Origin: Euonymus europaeus
Taxonomy: Eukaryota > Streptophyta > Magnoliopsida > Celastrales > Celastraceae
Direction of reading: 5' to 3'
Length of the DNA: 64,000 bases
Assembly: GCA_963580455.1 (NCBI GenBank)
Contig: OY756958.1
Location: forward strand, 8,382,501-8,446,500
A program made the translations under genes and the position numbers. The notes beneath the pieces are model-generated. The model was not told the origin of the DNA. It saw only the letters and a program-made list of their open reading frames with translations, and searched no databases. Below, one piece after another: positions 8,514-22,800 of the stretch (position 1 is its first letter; each line of letters begins with the position of its first letter).

Positions 8514-11500
8514 ACACCGAGCAACTTTGATAGTCCGAAGTTGCTCAACTCACTCTATGGAGGAGCTTTAAACGGTTTTGTCCATTTGTCCTAGAAAGTT
8601 CGGGCTTTGGCATCGAAATAATCTAGGAAGCTTATACACGCAAAATTTGACATAGAAGAACAATAAAAAGTGTACACCGAGCAACTTTGATAGTCCGAAG
8701 TTGCACAACTCTCTCTATGGAGGAGCTTTTAACGTTTTTGTCCATTTGTCATAGAAAGTTTGGGTTTTGGCATCATAATAATCTAGGATGCTTATAGTCG
8801 TAAAATTTGATATAGAAGAACAATAAAAAGTGTACACCGAGCAACTTTTATGGTCCGAAGTTGCTCAACTCTCTCTATGGAGGAGTTTTTAACGTTTTTG
8901 TCCATTTGTCATGTAAAGTTGGTGTTTTCACATCGAAATAATCTACGAAGCTTAGACTCGTAAAATTTGAGATAGAAGAACAATAAAAAGTGTACACCAA
9001 GAAACTTTGATAGTCCGAAGTTGCACAACTCTATCTATGGAGGAGCTTTTAGCGTTTTTGTCCATTTGTCATAGAAAGTTGGGGTTTTGGCATCGAAATA
9101 ATCTAGGATGCTTATAGTCGTAAAATTTGACATAGAAGAACAATAAAAAGTGTACACCAAGCAACTTTTATGGTCCGAAGTTGCTCAACTCTCTCTATGG
9201 AGTAGCTTTTAACGTTTTTGTCCATTTGTCATAGAAAGTTCGGGTTTTGGCATCAAAATAATCTAGGATGCTTATAGTCATAAAATTTGACATAGAAGAA
9301 CAATAAAAAATGTACACCGAGCAACTTTGATAGTCCGAAGTTGCACAACTATCTCTATGAAGGAGCTTTTAATGTTTTTGTCCATTTGTCATAGAAAGTT
9401 CGGGTTTTGGCATCAAAATAATCCACAAAGCATATACTCATAAAATTTGACATAGAAGAACAACAAAAAGTGTACACCAAGCGACTTTGATAGTCCGAGG
9501 TTGCTCAACTCACTCTATGGAGGAGCTTTAAACGGTTTTGTCCTTTTGTCATAGAAAGTTGGGTTTTTGGCATTGAAATAATCTAGGAAGCTTATACTCA
9601 TAAAATTTGATATAGAATAACAATAAAAAGTGTACATCGAGCAACTTTTATGTTCTGAAGTTGCTCAACTCTCTTTATTAGTTGCTTTAAGAGTTTTTGT
9701 TTTTGTCCATTTGTCATAGAAAGTTGGGGTTTTGGCATCGAAATAATATAGGAAGCTTATACTCGTAAAATTTGACATAGAAGAACAATAAAAAGTGGTA
9801 CACCGAGCAATTTTGATAGTCCGAAGTTGCACAACTCACTCTATGGCGGAGCTTTAAATGTTTTTGTCCATTTGTCATAGAAAGTTCGGGTTTTGACATC
9901 AAAATAATCCACAAAGCATATACTCGTAAAATTTGACATAGAAGAACAATAAAAAGTGTACAATGAGAAACTTTCATGGTCCGGAATTGCTCAACTCTCA
10001 CTATGAAGTAGCTTTTAACGGTTTTGCTCATTTCTTATTGATAGTTGAGATTTTGGCATCAAAATAATCCAGCAAGCATATACTCGTAAAATTTGACATA
10101 GAAGAACAACAAAAAGTATACATCGAGCAACTTTGATAGTCCGAAGTTGCTCAACTCACTCTATGGAGGAGCTTTAAACGGTTTTGTCCATTTCTCATAG
10201 AAAGTTGGGGTTTTGGCATCAAAATAATCTAGGAAGCTTATACTCGTAAAATTTGATATAGAATAACGATAAAAAGTGTACACCGAGCAACTTTTATGTT
10301 CTGAAGTTGCTCAACTCTCTCTATTGAGTAGCATTAAAAGTTTTTGTCCATTTGTCCATAGAAAGTTGGGGTTTTCGAATCGAAATAATCTAGGAAGCTT
10401 ATACTCGTAAAATTTGACATAGAAGAACAATAAAAAGTGTACACCGAGCAACTTTGATAGTCCGAAGTTGCACAACTCACTCTATGGAAGAGCTTTTAAC
10501 GTTGAAAGTTGGGGTTTTGGAATCGAAATAATCTAGAAAGCTTATACTCGTAAAATTTGACATAGAAGAACAATAAAAAGTATACACCGAGCAACTATGA
10601 TAGTCCGAAGTTGCAGAACTCTCTCTATGGAGGAGCTTTTAAACGTTTTTGTCCATTTGTCATAGAATGTTAGGGTTTTGGCATCGAAATAATCTAGGAT
10701 GCTTATAGTCATAAAATTTGACATAGAAGAACAATAAAAAGTGTACACCGAGCAACTTTTATGGTCCAAAGTTGCTCAACTCTCTCTATGGAGTAGCTTT
10801 AAACGGTTTTGTCCATTTGTCATAGAAAGTTGGGGTTTTGGAATCGAAATAATCTAGGAAGCTTATACTTGTAAAATTTGACATAGAATAACAATAAAAA
10901 GTGTACACCGAGCAACTTTTATGGTCCGAAGTTGCTCAACTCTCTCTATTGAGTAGCTTTTAACGGTTTTGTCGATTTGTCATTGATAGTTGTTGTTTTG
11001 GCATCGAAATAATCTAGGAAGCTTATACTCGTAAAATTTGACATAGAAGAACAACAAAAAGTGTACACCGAGCAACTTTGATAGTCCGAAGTTGCTCAAC
11101 TCACTCTATGGAAGAGTTTTAAACGGTTTTGTCCTTTTGTCATAGAAAGTTGGGTTTTTGGAATCGAAATAATCTAGGAAGCTTATAATTGTAAAATTTG
11201 ACGTAGAATAACAATAAAAAGTGTACACCAAGCAACTTTGATTGTCCGAAGTAGCACAACTCACTCTATGGAGGAGCTTTAAACGGTTTTGTCCATTTGT
11301 CATAGAAAGTTGGGGTTTTGGAATCGAAATAATCTAGGATGCTTATAGTCGTAAAATTTGACATAGAAGAACAGTAAAAATTGTACACCGAGAACTTTTA
11401 TGGTCCGAAGTTGCTCAACTCTCTCTATGGAGGAGCTTTTATCGTTTTTGTCCATTTGTCTTGTAAATTTGGTATTTTCAAATCGAAATATTCTAGGAAG

Positions 11501-14400
11501 CTTAAACTCGTAAAATTTGACATGGAAGAACAACAAAAAGTGTACACCGAGCAACTTTGATAGTCCGAAGTTGCTCAACTCACTCTATGGAGGAGCTTTA
11601 AACGGTTTTGTCCATTTGTCCTAGAAAGTTGGGGCTTTGGCATCAAAATAATCTAGGAAGCTTATACACGTAAAATTTGACATAGAATAACAATAAAAAG
11701 TGTACACCGAGCAACTTTGATAGTCCGAAGTTGTACAACTCTCTCTATGGAGGAGCTTTTAACGTTTTTGTCCATTTGTCATAGAAAGTTGGGGTTTTGG
11801 CATCATAATAATCTAGGACGCTTATAGTCGTAAAATTTGACATAGAAGAACAATAAAAAGTGTACACCGAGCAACTTTTATGGTCGAAGTTGCTCAACTC
11901 TCTCTATGGAGGAGTTTTTAACGTTTTTGTCCATTTGTCTTGTAAAGTTGGTGTTTTCACATCGAAATAATCTAGGAAGCTTATATTCGTAAAATTTGAG
12001 ATAGAAGAACAATAAAAAGTGTACACCGAGCAACTTTGATAGTCCGAAGTTGCACAACTCTCTCTATGGAGGAGCTTTTAACGTTTTTGTCTATTTGTCA
12101 TAGAAAGTTGGGGTTTTGGCATCGAAATAATCTAGGATGCTTATAGTCGTAAAATTTGACATAGAAGAACAATAAAAAGTTTACACCAAGCAACTTTTAT
12201 GGTCCGAAGTTGCAAAACTCTCTCTATGGAGTAGCTTTTAACGTTTTTGTCCATTTGTCATAGAAAGTTCGGGTTTTGGCATCAAAATAATCTAGGATGC
12301 TTATAGTCATAAAATTTGACATAGAAGAACAATAAAAAGTGTACACCGAGCAACTTTGATAGTCCGAAGTTGCACAACTCTCTCTATGGAGGAGCTTTTA
12401 ATGTTTTTGTCCATTTGTCATAGAAAGTTCGGGTTTTGGCATCAAAATAATCCACAAAGCATATACTCGTAAAATTTGACATAGAAGAACAACAAAAATT
12501 GTACACCGAGCGACTTTGATAGTCCGAAGTTGCTCAACTCACTCTATGGAGGAGCTTTAAACGGTTTTGTCCTTTTAGCATAGAAAGTTGGGTTTTTGGC
12601 ATTGAAATAATCTAGGAAGCTTATACTCGTAAAATTTGATATAGAATAACAATAAAAAGTGTACACCGAGCAACTTTTATGTTCTGAAGTTGCTCAACTC
12701 TCTCTATTGAGTAGCTTTAAAAGTTTTTGTCCATTTGTCATAGAAAGTTGGGGTTTTGGCATCGAAATAATCTAGGATGCTTATACTCGTAAAATTTGAC
12801 ATTGAAGAACAATAAAAAGTGTACATCGAGCAATTTTGATAGTCCGAAGTTGCACAACTCACTCTATGGAGTAGCTTTTAATGTTTTTGTCCATTTGTCA
12901 TAGAAAGTTGGGGTTTTGACATCAAAATAATCCACAAAGCATATACTCGTAAAATTTGACATAGAAGAACAATAAAAAGTGTACAATGAGCAACTTTGAT
13001 GATCCGGAATTGCTCAACTCTCACTCTGAAGTAGCTTTTAACGGTTTTGCTCATTTCTTATTGATAGTTGAGGTTTTGGCATCAAAATAATCCAGCAAGC
13101 ATATACTCGTAAAATTTGACATAGAAGAACAACAAAAAGTGTACATCGAGCAACTTTGATAGTCCGAAGTTGCTCCACTCACTCTATGGAGGAGCTTTAA
13201 ACGGTTTTGTCCATTTGTCATAGAAAGTTGGGGTTTTGGCATCGAAATAATCTAGGAAGCTTATACTCGTAAAATTTGACATAGAAGAACAATAAAAAGT
13301 GTACACCGAGCAACTTTTATGTTCTGAAGTTGCTCAACTCTCTCTATTGAGTAGCTTTAAAAGTTTTTGTCCATTTGTCATAGAAAGTTGGGGTTTTGGC
13401 ATCGAAATAATCCAGGAAGCTTATACTCGTAAAATTTGACATAGAAGAACAATAAAAAGTGTACACCGAGCAACTTTGATAGTCCGAAGTTGCACAACTC
13501 ACTCCATGGAGGAGCTTTTAACGTTGAAAGTTGGGGTTTTGGAATCGAAATAATCTAGGAAGCTTATACTCGTAAAATTTGACATAGAAGAACAATAAAA
13601 AGTGTACACCGAGCAACTTTGATAGTCCGAAGTTGCACAACTCTCTCTATGGAGGAGCTTTTGAACGTTTTTGTCCATTTGTCATAGAAAGTTGGGGTTT
13701 TGGCATCGAAATAATCTAGGATGCTTATAGTCATAAAATTTGACATAGAAGAACAATAAAAAGTGTACACCGAGCAACTTTTATGGTCCAAAGTTGCTCA
13801 ACTCTCTCTATGGAGTAGCTTTAAACGATTTTGTCCATTTGTCATAGAAAGTTGGGGTTTTGGAATCGAAATAATCTAGGAAGCTTATACTCGTAAAATT
13901 TGAAATAGAATAACAATAAAAAGTGTACACCGAGCAACTTTTATGGTCCGAAGTTGCTCAACTCTCTCTATGGAGTAGCTTTTAACGGTTTTGTCGATTT
14001 GTCATTGATAGTTGGTGTTTTGGCATCGAAATAATCTAGGAAGCTTATACTCGTAAAATTTGACATAGAAGAACAACAAAAAGTGTACACCGAGCAACTT
14101 TGATAGTCCGAACTTGCTCAACTCACTCTATGGAGGAGCTTTAAACGATTTTGTCCTTTTGTCATAGAAAGTTGGGTTTTTGGCATCGAAATAATCTATG
14201 AAGCTTATACTCGTAAAATTTGACATAGAATAAGAATAAAAAGTGTACACCGAGCAACTTTGATTGTGCGATGTAGCACAACTCACTCTATGGAGGAGCT
14301 TTAAACGGTTTTGTCCATTTGTCATAGAAAGTTGGGGTTTTGGAATCGAAATAATCTAGGATGCTTATAGTCGTAAAATTTGACATAGAAGAACAATGAA
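8514..14400. repeat. Left flank zone: two copies of a 3.02-3.03 kb block
   Basis: The monomer series starting at 8514 recurs at 11544, offset 3030. After small indels the offset becomes 3022, as shown by the 17-bp-deleted monomer at 10499 and 13521 and by later matches (10542/13564, 11106/14128). The match fades near 11.38/14.40 kb. The block is about 19 monomers. Copies differ at many sites, so this duplication looks older than those in the interior. Rare variants here, such as TTATGTTCTGAAG and TTTAAAAGTTTTTG, return at 57.9 kb. Confidence 0.8.
8519..8546. other. Monomer dyad (first copy; repeated through the array)
   Basis: GAGCAACTT and AAGTTGCTC are perfect 9-bp inverted arms around a 10-base centre. 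A T·G and a G-C pair can extend the stem to 11 with a 6-base loop. It occupies positions 6-33 of the 160-bp unit. In monomers with TTGCACAAC the arms shrink to 7 bp; in those with TCCAAAGTTGCTC and a TTT arm they grow to 10 bp. It could form a hairpin or cruciform, or bind a dimeric protein. Confidence 0.75.
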
Positions 14401-16861
14401 AAGTGTACATCGAGCGACCTTGATAGTCCGAAGTTGCACAACTCACTCTATGGAGGAGCTTTTAATGTTTTTGTCCATTTGTCATAGAAAGTTGGGTTTT
14501 GGCATCGAAATATTCTAGGAAACTTATATTCGTAAAATTTGACATAGAAGAACAATAAAAAGTGTACACCGAGCAACATTGATAGTCCGAAGTTGCACAA
14601 CTCACTCTATGGAGGAGCTTTTAACGTTGAAAGTTGGGGTTTTGGAATCGAAATAATCTAGGAAGCTTATGCTCGTAAAATTTGACATAGAAGAACAATA
14701 AAAAGTGTACAATGAGCAACTTTGATAGTCCGAAGTTGCACAACTCTCTCTATGGAGGAGCTTTAAAACGTTTTTGTCCATTTGTCATAGATAGTTGGGG
14801 TTTTGGCATCGAAATAATCTAAGATGCTTATAGTCATAAAATTTGACATAGAAGAACAATAAAAAGTGTACACCGAGCAACTTTTATGGTCCAAAGTTGC
14901 TCAACTCTCTCTATGGAGTAGATTTAAACGGTTTTGTCCATTTGTCATAGAAAGTTGGGGTTTTGGAATCGAAATAATCTAGGAAGCTTATACTCGTAAA
15001 ATTTGACATAGAATATGAATAAAAAGTGTACACCGAGCAACTTTGATTGTCCGAAGTAGCAGAACTCACTCTATGGAGGAGCTTTAAACGGTTTTGTCCA
15101 TTTGTCATAGAAAGTTGGGTTTTGGCATCGAAATAATCTAGGAAGCTTATATTCGTAAAATTTGACATAGAAGAACAATAAAAAGTGTACACCGAGCAAC
15201 ATTGATAGTCCGAAGTTGCACAACTCACTCTATGGAGGAGCTTTTAACGTTGAAAGTTGGGGTTTTGGAATCGAAATAATCTAGGAAGCTTATACTCGTA
15301 AAATTTGAGATAGAAGAACAATAAAAAGTGTACAATGAGCAACTTTGATAGTCCGAAGTTGCACAACTCTCTCTATGGAGGAGCTTTTAACGTTTTTGTC
15401 CATTTGTCTTGTAAAGTTGGTGTTTTCACATCGAAATAATCTACGAAGCTTATACTCGTAAAATTTGAGATAGAAAACAATAAAAAGTGTACACCGAGCA
15501 ACTTTGATAGTCCGAAGTTGCACAACTCTCTCTATGGAGGAGCTTTTAACGTTTTTGTCCATTTGTCATAGAAAGTTGGGGTTTTGGAATCGAAATAATC
15601 TAGGAAGCTTATACTCGTAAAATTTGACATAGAATAACAATAAAAAGTGTACACCGAGCAACTTTTATGGTCCGAAGTTGCTCAACTCTCTCTATGGAGT
15701 AGCTTTTAACGGTTTTGTCGATTTGTCATTGATAGTTGGTGTTTTGGCATCGAAATAATCTAGGAAGCTTATACTCGTAAAATTTGACATAGAAGAACAA
15801 CAAAAAGTGTACACCGAGCAACTTTGATAGTCCGAAGTTGCTCAACTCACTCTATGGAGGAGCTTTAAACGATTTTGTCCTTTTGTCATAGAAAGTTGGG
15901 TTTTTGGCATCGAAATAATCTATGAAGCTTATACTCGTAAAATTTGACATAGAATATGAATAAAAAGTGTACACCGAGCAACTTTGATTGTCCGAAGTAG
16001 CAGAACTCACTCTATGGAGGAGCTTTAAACGGTTTTGTCCATTTGTCATAGAAAGTTGGGTTTTGGCATCGAAATAATCTAGGAAGCTTATATTCGTAAA
16101 ATTTGACATAGAAGAACAATAAAAAGTGTACACCGAGCAACATTGATAGTCCGAAGTTGCACAACTCACTCTATGGAGGAGCTTTTAACGTTGAAAGTTG
16201 GGGTTTTGGAATCGAAATAATCTAGGAAGCTTATACTCGTAAAATTTGACATAGAAGAACAATAAAAAGTGTACAATGAGCAACTTTGATAGTCCGAAGT
16301 TGCACAACTCTCTCTATGGAGGAGCTTTTAACGTTTTTGTCCATTTGTCTTGTAAAGTTGGTGTTTTCACATCGAAATAATCTACGAAGCTTATACTCGT
16401 AAAATTTGAGATAGAAAACAATAAAAAGTGTACACCGAGCAACTTTGATAGTCCGAAGTTGCACAACTCTCTCTATGGAGGAGCTTTTAACGTTTTTGTC
16501 CATTTGTCATAGAAAGTTGGGGTTTTGGAATCGAAATAATCTAGGAAGCTTATACTCGTAAAATTTGACATAGAATAACAATAAAAAGTGTACACCGAGC
16601 AACTTTTATGGTCCGAAGTTGCTCAACTCTCTCTATGGAGTAGCTTTTAACGGTTTTGTCGATTTGTCATTGATAGTTGGTGTTTTGGCATCGAAATAAT
16701 CTAGGAAGCTTATACTCGTAAAATTTGACATAGAAGAACAACAAAAAGTGTACACCGAGCAACTTTGATAGTCCGAAGTTGCTCAACTCACTCTATGGAG
16801 GAGCTTTAAACGATTTTGTCCTTTTGTCATAGAAAGTTGGGTTTTTGGCATCGAAATAATC
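14401..16861. repeat. Zone with a tandem 941-bp six-monomer repeat
   Basis: The deleted monomers at 15247 and 16188 are 941 bp apart, and flanking monomers match at the same offset: the private variant AGAATATGAATAAAAAG occurs near 15011 and 15952. Two copies span roughly 14980-16861. Six monomers minus 17 bp and two single-base losses gives 941. Bases 14401-14979 are a transition with another deleted monomer at 14624. Confidence 0.8.
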
Positions 16862-19800
16862 TATGAAGCTTATACTCGTAAAATTTGACATAGAATAAGA
16901 ATAAAAAGTGTACACCGAGCAACTTTGATTGTCCGAAGTACCACAACTCACTCTATGGAGGAGCTTTAAACGGTTTTGTCCATTTGTCATAGAAAGTTGG
17001 GGTTTTGGAATCGAAATAATCTAGGATGCTTATAGTCGTAAAATTTGACATAGAAGAACAATGAAAAGTGTACACCGAGCAACTTTTATGGCCCGATGTT
17101 GCTCAACTCTCTCTATGGAGGAGCTTTTAACGTTTTTGTCCATTTGTCTTGTAAAGTTGGTGTTTTCACATCGAAATAATCTACGAAGCTTATACTCGTA
17201 AAATTTGAGATAGAAAACAATAAAAAGTGTACACCGAGCAACTTTGACAGTCCGAAGTTGCACAACTCTCTCTATGGAGGAGCTTTTAACGTTTTTGTCC
17301 ATTTGTCATAGAAAGTTGGGGTTTTGGCATCGAAATAATGTAGGATGCTTATAGTCGTAAAATTTGACATAGAAGAACAATAAAAAGTGTACACCAAGCA
17401 ACTTTTATGGTCCGAAGTTGCTCAACTCTCTCTATGGAGTAGCTTTAAACGTTTTTGTCGATTTGTCATACAAAGTTGGGGTTTTGGCATCGAAATAATC
17501 TAGGATGCTTATAGTCATAAAATTTGACATAGAAGAACAATAAAAAGTGTACACCGAGCAACTTTGATAGTCTGAAGTTGCAAAACTCTCTCTATGGAGG
17601 AGCTTTTAATGTTTTTGACCATTTGTCATAGAAAGTTCGGGTTTTGGCATCAAAATAATCCACAAAGCATATACTCGTAAAATTGGACATAGAAGAACAA
17701 TAAAAAGTGTACGCCGAGCAACTTTGATGATTAGAAGTTGCTCAACTCTCTCTATTGAGGAGCTTTTAACGTTTTTGTCCATTTGTCTTGTAAATTTTGT
17801 GTTTTCAAATCGAAATAATCTAGGAAGCTTATACTCGTAAAATTTGACATAGAAGAACAACAAAAAGTGTACACCGAGCAACTTTGATAGTCCGAAGTTG
17901 CACAACTCTCTCTATGGAGGAGCTTTTAATGTTTTTGTCCATTTGTCATAGAAAGTTCGGGTTTTGGCATCGAAATTATCTAGGATGCTTATAGTCGTAA
18001 AATTTGACATAGAAGAATAATAAAAAGTGTACACCGAGCAACTTTTATGGTCCGAAGTTGCTCAACTTTCTCTATGGAGTAGCTTTAAACGGTTTTGTTT
18101 ATTTGTCATAGAAAGTTGTGGTTTTAGAATTGAAATAATCTAGGAAGCTTATACTTGCAAAATTTGACATAGAAGAACAATAAAAAGTGTACACCGAGCA
18201 ACTTTGATAGTCCGAAGTTGCTGAACTCACTTTATGGAGGAGCTTTAAACGGTTTTGTCCATTTGTCATAGAAAGTTGGGGTTTTGGCATCGAAATAATC
18301 TAGGAAGCTTATACTCGTAAAATTTGACATAGAATAACAATAAAAAGTGTACACCGAGCAATTTTGATAGTCCGAAGTTGCACAACTCTCTCTATGGAGG
18401 AGCTTCTAACGTTTTTGTCCATTTGTCTTGTAAAGTTGTTATTTTCACATCGAAATAATCTAGGAGGCTTATACTCGTAAAATTTGACATAGAAGAACAA
18501 TAAAAAGTGTACACCGAGCAACCTTGATAGTCCGAAGTTGCTCAACTCACTCTACGGAGGAGCTTTAAACGGTTTTGTCCATTTGTCATAGAAAGTTGGG
18601 GTTTTGGCATCGAAATAATCTAGAAAGCTTATACTCGAAAAATTTGACATAGAATAACCATAAAAAGTGTACACCGAGCAATTTTGATAGTCCGAAGTTG
18701 CACAACTCTCTCTATGGAGGAGCTTCTAACGTTTTTGTCCATTTGTCTTGTAAAGTTGTTGTTTTCACATCGAAATAATCTAGGAGGCTTATACTCGTAA
18801 AATTTGACATAGAAGAACAATAAAAAGTGTACACCGAGCAACCTTGATAGTCCGAAGTTGCTCAACTCAATCTATGGAGGAGCTTTTAATGTTTTTGTCC
18901 ATTTGTCATAGAAAGTTGGGGTTTTGGAATCGAAATAATCTAGGAAGCTTATACTCGTAAAATTTGACATAGAAGAACAATAAAAAGTGTACACCGAGCA
19001 ACTTTGAGAGTCCGAAGTTGGACAACTCACTCTATGGAGGAGCTTTTAATGTTTTTTTCCATTTGTCATAGAAAGTTGGGTTTTGGCATCGAAATAATCT
19101 AGGAAGCTTATACTCGTAAAATTTGACATAGAAGAACAATAAAAAGTGTACACCGAGCAACATTGATAGTCCGAAGTTGCACAAGTCTCTCTATGGAGGA
19201 GCTTCTAACGTTTTTGTCCATTTGTCTTGTAAAGTTGTTGTTTTCACATCGAAATAATCTAGGAGGCTTATAATCGTAAAATTTGACATAGAAGAACAAT
19301 AAAAAGTGTACACCGAGCAACCTTGATAGTCCGAAGTTGCTCAACTCACTCTATGGAGGAGCTTTAAACGGTTTTGTCCATTTGTCATAGAAAGTTAGGG
19401 TTTTGGCATCGAAATAATCTAGGAAGCTTATACTCGTAAAATTTGACGTAGAAGAAAAGTAAAAAGTGTACAATGAGCAACTTTGATGGTCCGGAATTGC
19501 TCAACTCTTACCATGAAGTAGCTTTTAACGGTTTTGCTCATTTCTTATTGATAGTTGGGGTTTGGGTATCAAAATAATCTAGCAAGCATATACTCGTAAG
19601 ATTTGACATAGAACAACAACAAAAAGTGTACATCGAGCGACTTTGATAGTCCGAAGTTGCTCAACTCACTCTATGGATGAGCTTTAAACGGTTTTGTCCT
19701 TTTGTCATAGAAAGTTAGGTTTTTGGCATCGAAATAATCTACGAAGAACAATAAAAAGTGTACACCGAGCAACTTTGATTGTCCGAAGTTGCACAACCCA

Positions 19801-22800
19801 CTCTATGGAGGAGCTTTTAACGTTGAAAGTTGGGGTTTTGGAATCGAAATAATCTAGGAAGCTTATACTCGTAAAATTTGACATAGAAGAACAATAAAAA
19901 GTGTACAATGAGCAACTTTGATAGTCCGAAGTTGCACAACTCTCTCTATGGAGGAGCTTTAAAACGTTTTTGTCCATTTGTCATAGATAGTTGGGGTTTT
20001 GGCATCGAAATAATCTAAGATGCTTATAGTCATAAAATTTGACATAGAAGAACAATAAAAAGTGTACACTGAGCAACTTTTATGGTCCAAAGTTGCTCAA
20101 CTCTCTCTATGGAGTTGATTTAAACGGTTTTGTCCATTTGTCATAGAAAGTTGGGGTTTTGGAATCGAAATAATCTAGGAAGCTTATACTCGTAAAATTT
20201 GACATAGAATAACAATAAAAAGTGTACACCGAGCAACTTTTATGGTCCGAAGTTGCTCAACTCTCTCTATGGAGTAGCTTTTAACGGTTTTGTAGATTTG
20301 TCATTGATAGTTGGTGTTTTGGCATCGAAATAATCTAGGAAGCTTATACTCGTAAAATTTGACATAGAAGAACAACAAAAAGTGTACACCGAGCAACTTT
20401 GATTGTCCGAAGTTGCTCAACTCACTCTATGGAGGAGCTTTAAACGATTTTGTCCTTTTGTCATAGAAAGTTGGGTTTTTGGCATCGAAATAATCTATGA
20501 AGCTTATACTCGTAAAATTTGAGATAGAAAACAATAAAAAGTGTACACCGAGCAACTTTGATAGTCCGAAGTTGCACAACTCTCTCTATGGAGGAGCAAT
20601 TAACGTTTTTGTCCATTTGTCATAGAAAGTTGGGGTTTTGGCATCGAAATAATGTAGGATGCTTATAGTCGTAAAATTTGACATAGAAGAACAATAAAAA
20701 GTGTACATCGAGCAACTTTTATGGTCCGAAGTTGCTCAACTCTCTCTATGGAGGAGCTTTTAACGTTTTTGTCCATTTGTCTTGTAAAGTTGGTGTTTTC
20801 ACATCGAAATAATCTACGAAGCTTATACTCGTAAAATTTGAGATAGAAAACAATAAAAAGTGTACACCGAGCAACTTTGATAGTCCGAAGTTGCACAACT
20901 CTCTCTATGGAGGAGCTTTTAACGTTTTTGTCCATTTGTCATAGAAAGTTGGGGTTTTGGCATCGAAATAATGTAGGATGCTTATAGTCGTAAAATTTGA
21001 CATAGAAGAACAATAAAAAGTGTACACCAAACAACTTTTATGGTCCGAAGTTGCTCAACTCTCTCTATGGAGTAGCTTAAAACGTTTTTGTCGATTTGTC
21101 ATAGAAAGTTGGGGTTTTGCCATCGAAATAATCTAGGATGCTTATAGTCATAAAATTTGACATAGAAGAACAATAAAAAGTGTACACCGAGCAACTTTGA
21201 TAGTCTGAAGTTGCAAAACTCTCTCTATGGAGGAGCTTTTAATGTTTTTGACCATTTGTCATAGAAAGTTCGGGTTTTGGCATCAAAATAATCCACAAAT
21301 CATATACTCGTAAAATTGGACATAGAAGAACAATAAAAAGTGTACGCCGAGCAACTTTGATGATTAGAAGTTGCTCAACTCTCTCTATTGAGGAACTTTT
21401 AACGTTTTTGTCCATTTCTCTGGTAAATTTTGTGTTTTCAAATCGAAATAATCTAGGAAGCTTATACTCGTAAAATTTGACATAGAAGAACAGTAAAAAG
21501 TGTACACCGAGCAACTTTGATAGTCCGAAGTTGCACAACTCTCTCTATGGATGAGCTTTTAATGTTTTTGTCCATTTGTCATAGAAAATTGGGGTTTTGG
21601 CATCGAAATAATCTAGGAAGCTTATACACGTAAAATTTGATATAGAAGAACAATAAAAAGTGTACACCGAGCAACTTTGACAGTCCGAAGTTGCACAACT
21701 CTCTCTATGGAGGAGCTTTTAATGTTTTTGTCCATTTGTCATAGAAAGTTGGGGTTTTGGCATCGAAATTATCTAGGATGCTTATAGTCGTAAAATTTGA
21801 CATAGAAGAACAATAAAAAGTGTACACCGAGCAACTTTTATGGTCCGAAGTTGCTCAACTTTCTCTATGGAGTAGCTTTAAACGGTTTTGTTTATTTGTC
21901 ATAGAAAGTTGTGGTTTTGGAATTGAAATAATCTAGGAAGCTTATACTTGCAAAATTTGACATAGAAGAACAATAAAAAGTGTACACCGAGCAACTTTGA
22001 TAGTCCGAAGTTGCTCAACTCACTTTATGGAGGAGCTTTAAACGGTTTTGTCCATTTGTCATAGAAAGTTGGGGTTTTGCATCGAAATAATCTAGGAAGC
22101 TTATACTCGTAAAATTTGACAAAGAATAACAATAAAAAGTGTACACCGAGCAATTTTGATAGTCCGAAGTTGCACAACTCTCTCTATGGAGGAGCTTCTA
22201 ACGTTTTTGTCCATTTGTCTTGTAAAGTTGTTGTTTTCACATCGAAATAATCTAGGAGGCTTATACTCGTAAAATTTGACATAGAAGAACAATAAAAAGT
22301 GTACACCGAGCAACCTTGATAGTCGGAAGTTGCTCAACTCACTCTATGGAGGAGCTTTAAACGGTTTTGTCCATTTGTCATAGAAAGTTAGGGTTTTGGC
22401 ATCGAAATAATCTAGGAAGCTTATACTCGTAAAATTTGACGTAGAAGAAAAGTAAAAAGTGTACAATGAGCAACTTTGATGGTCCGGAATTGCTCAACTC
22501 TTACTATGAAGTAGCTTTTAACGGTTTTGCTCATTTCTTATTGATAGTTGGGGTTTTGGTATCAAAATAATCTAGCATGCATATACTCGTAAAATTTGAC
22601 ATAGAACAACAACAAAAAGTGTACATCGAGCGACTTTGATAGTCCGAAGTTGCACAACTCTCTCTATGGAGGAGCTTTAAACGGTTTTGTCCATTTGTCA
22701 TAGAAAGTTGGGGTTTTGGAATCGAAATAATCTAGGATGCTTATAGTCGTAAAATTTGACATAGAAGAACAATGAAAAGTGTACACCGAGGAACTTTTAT

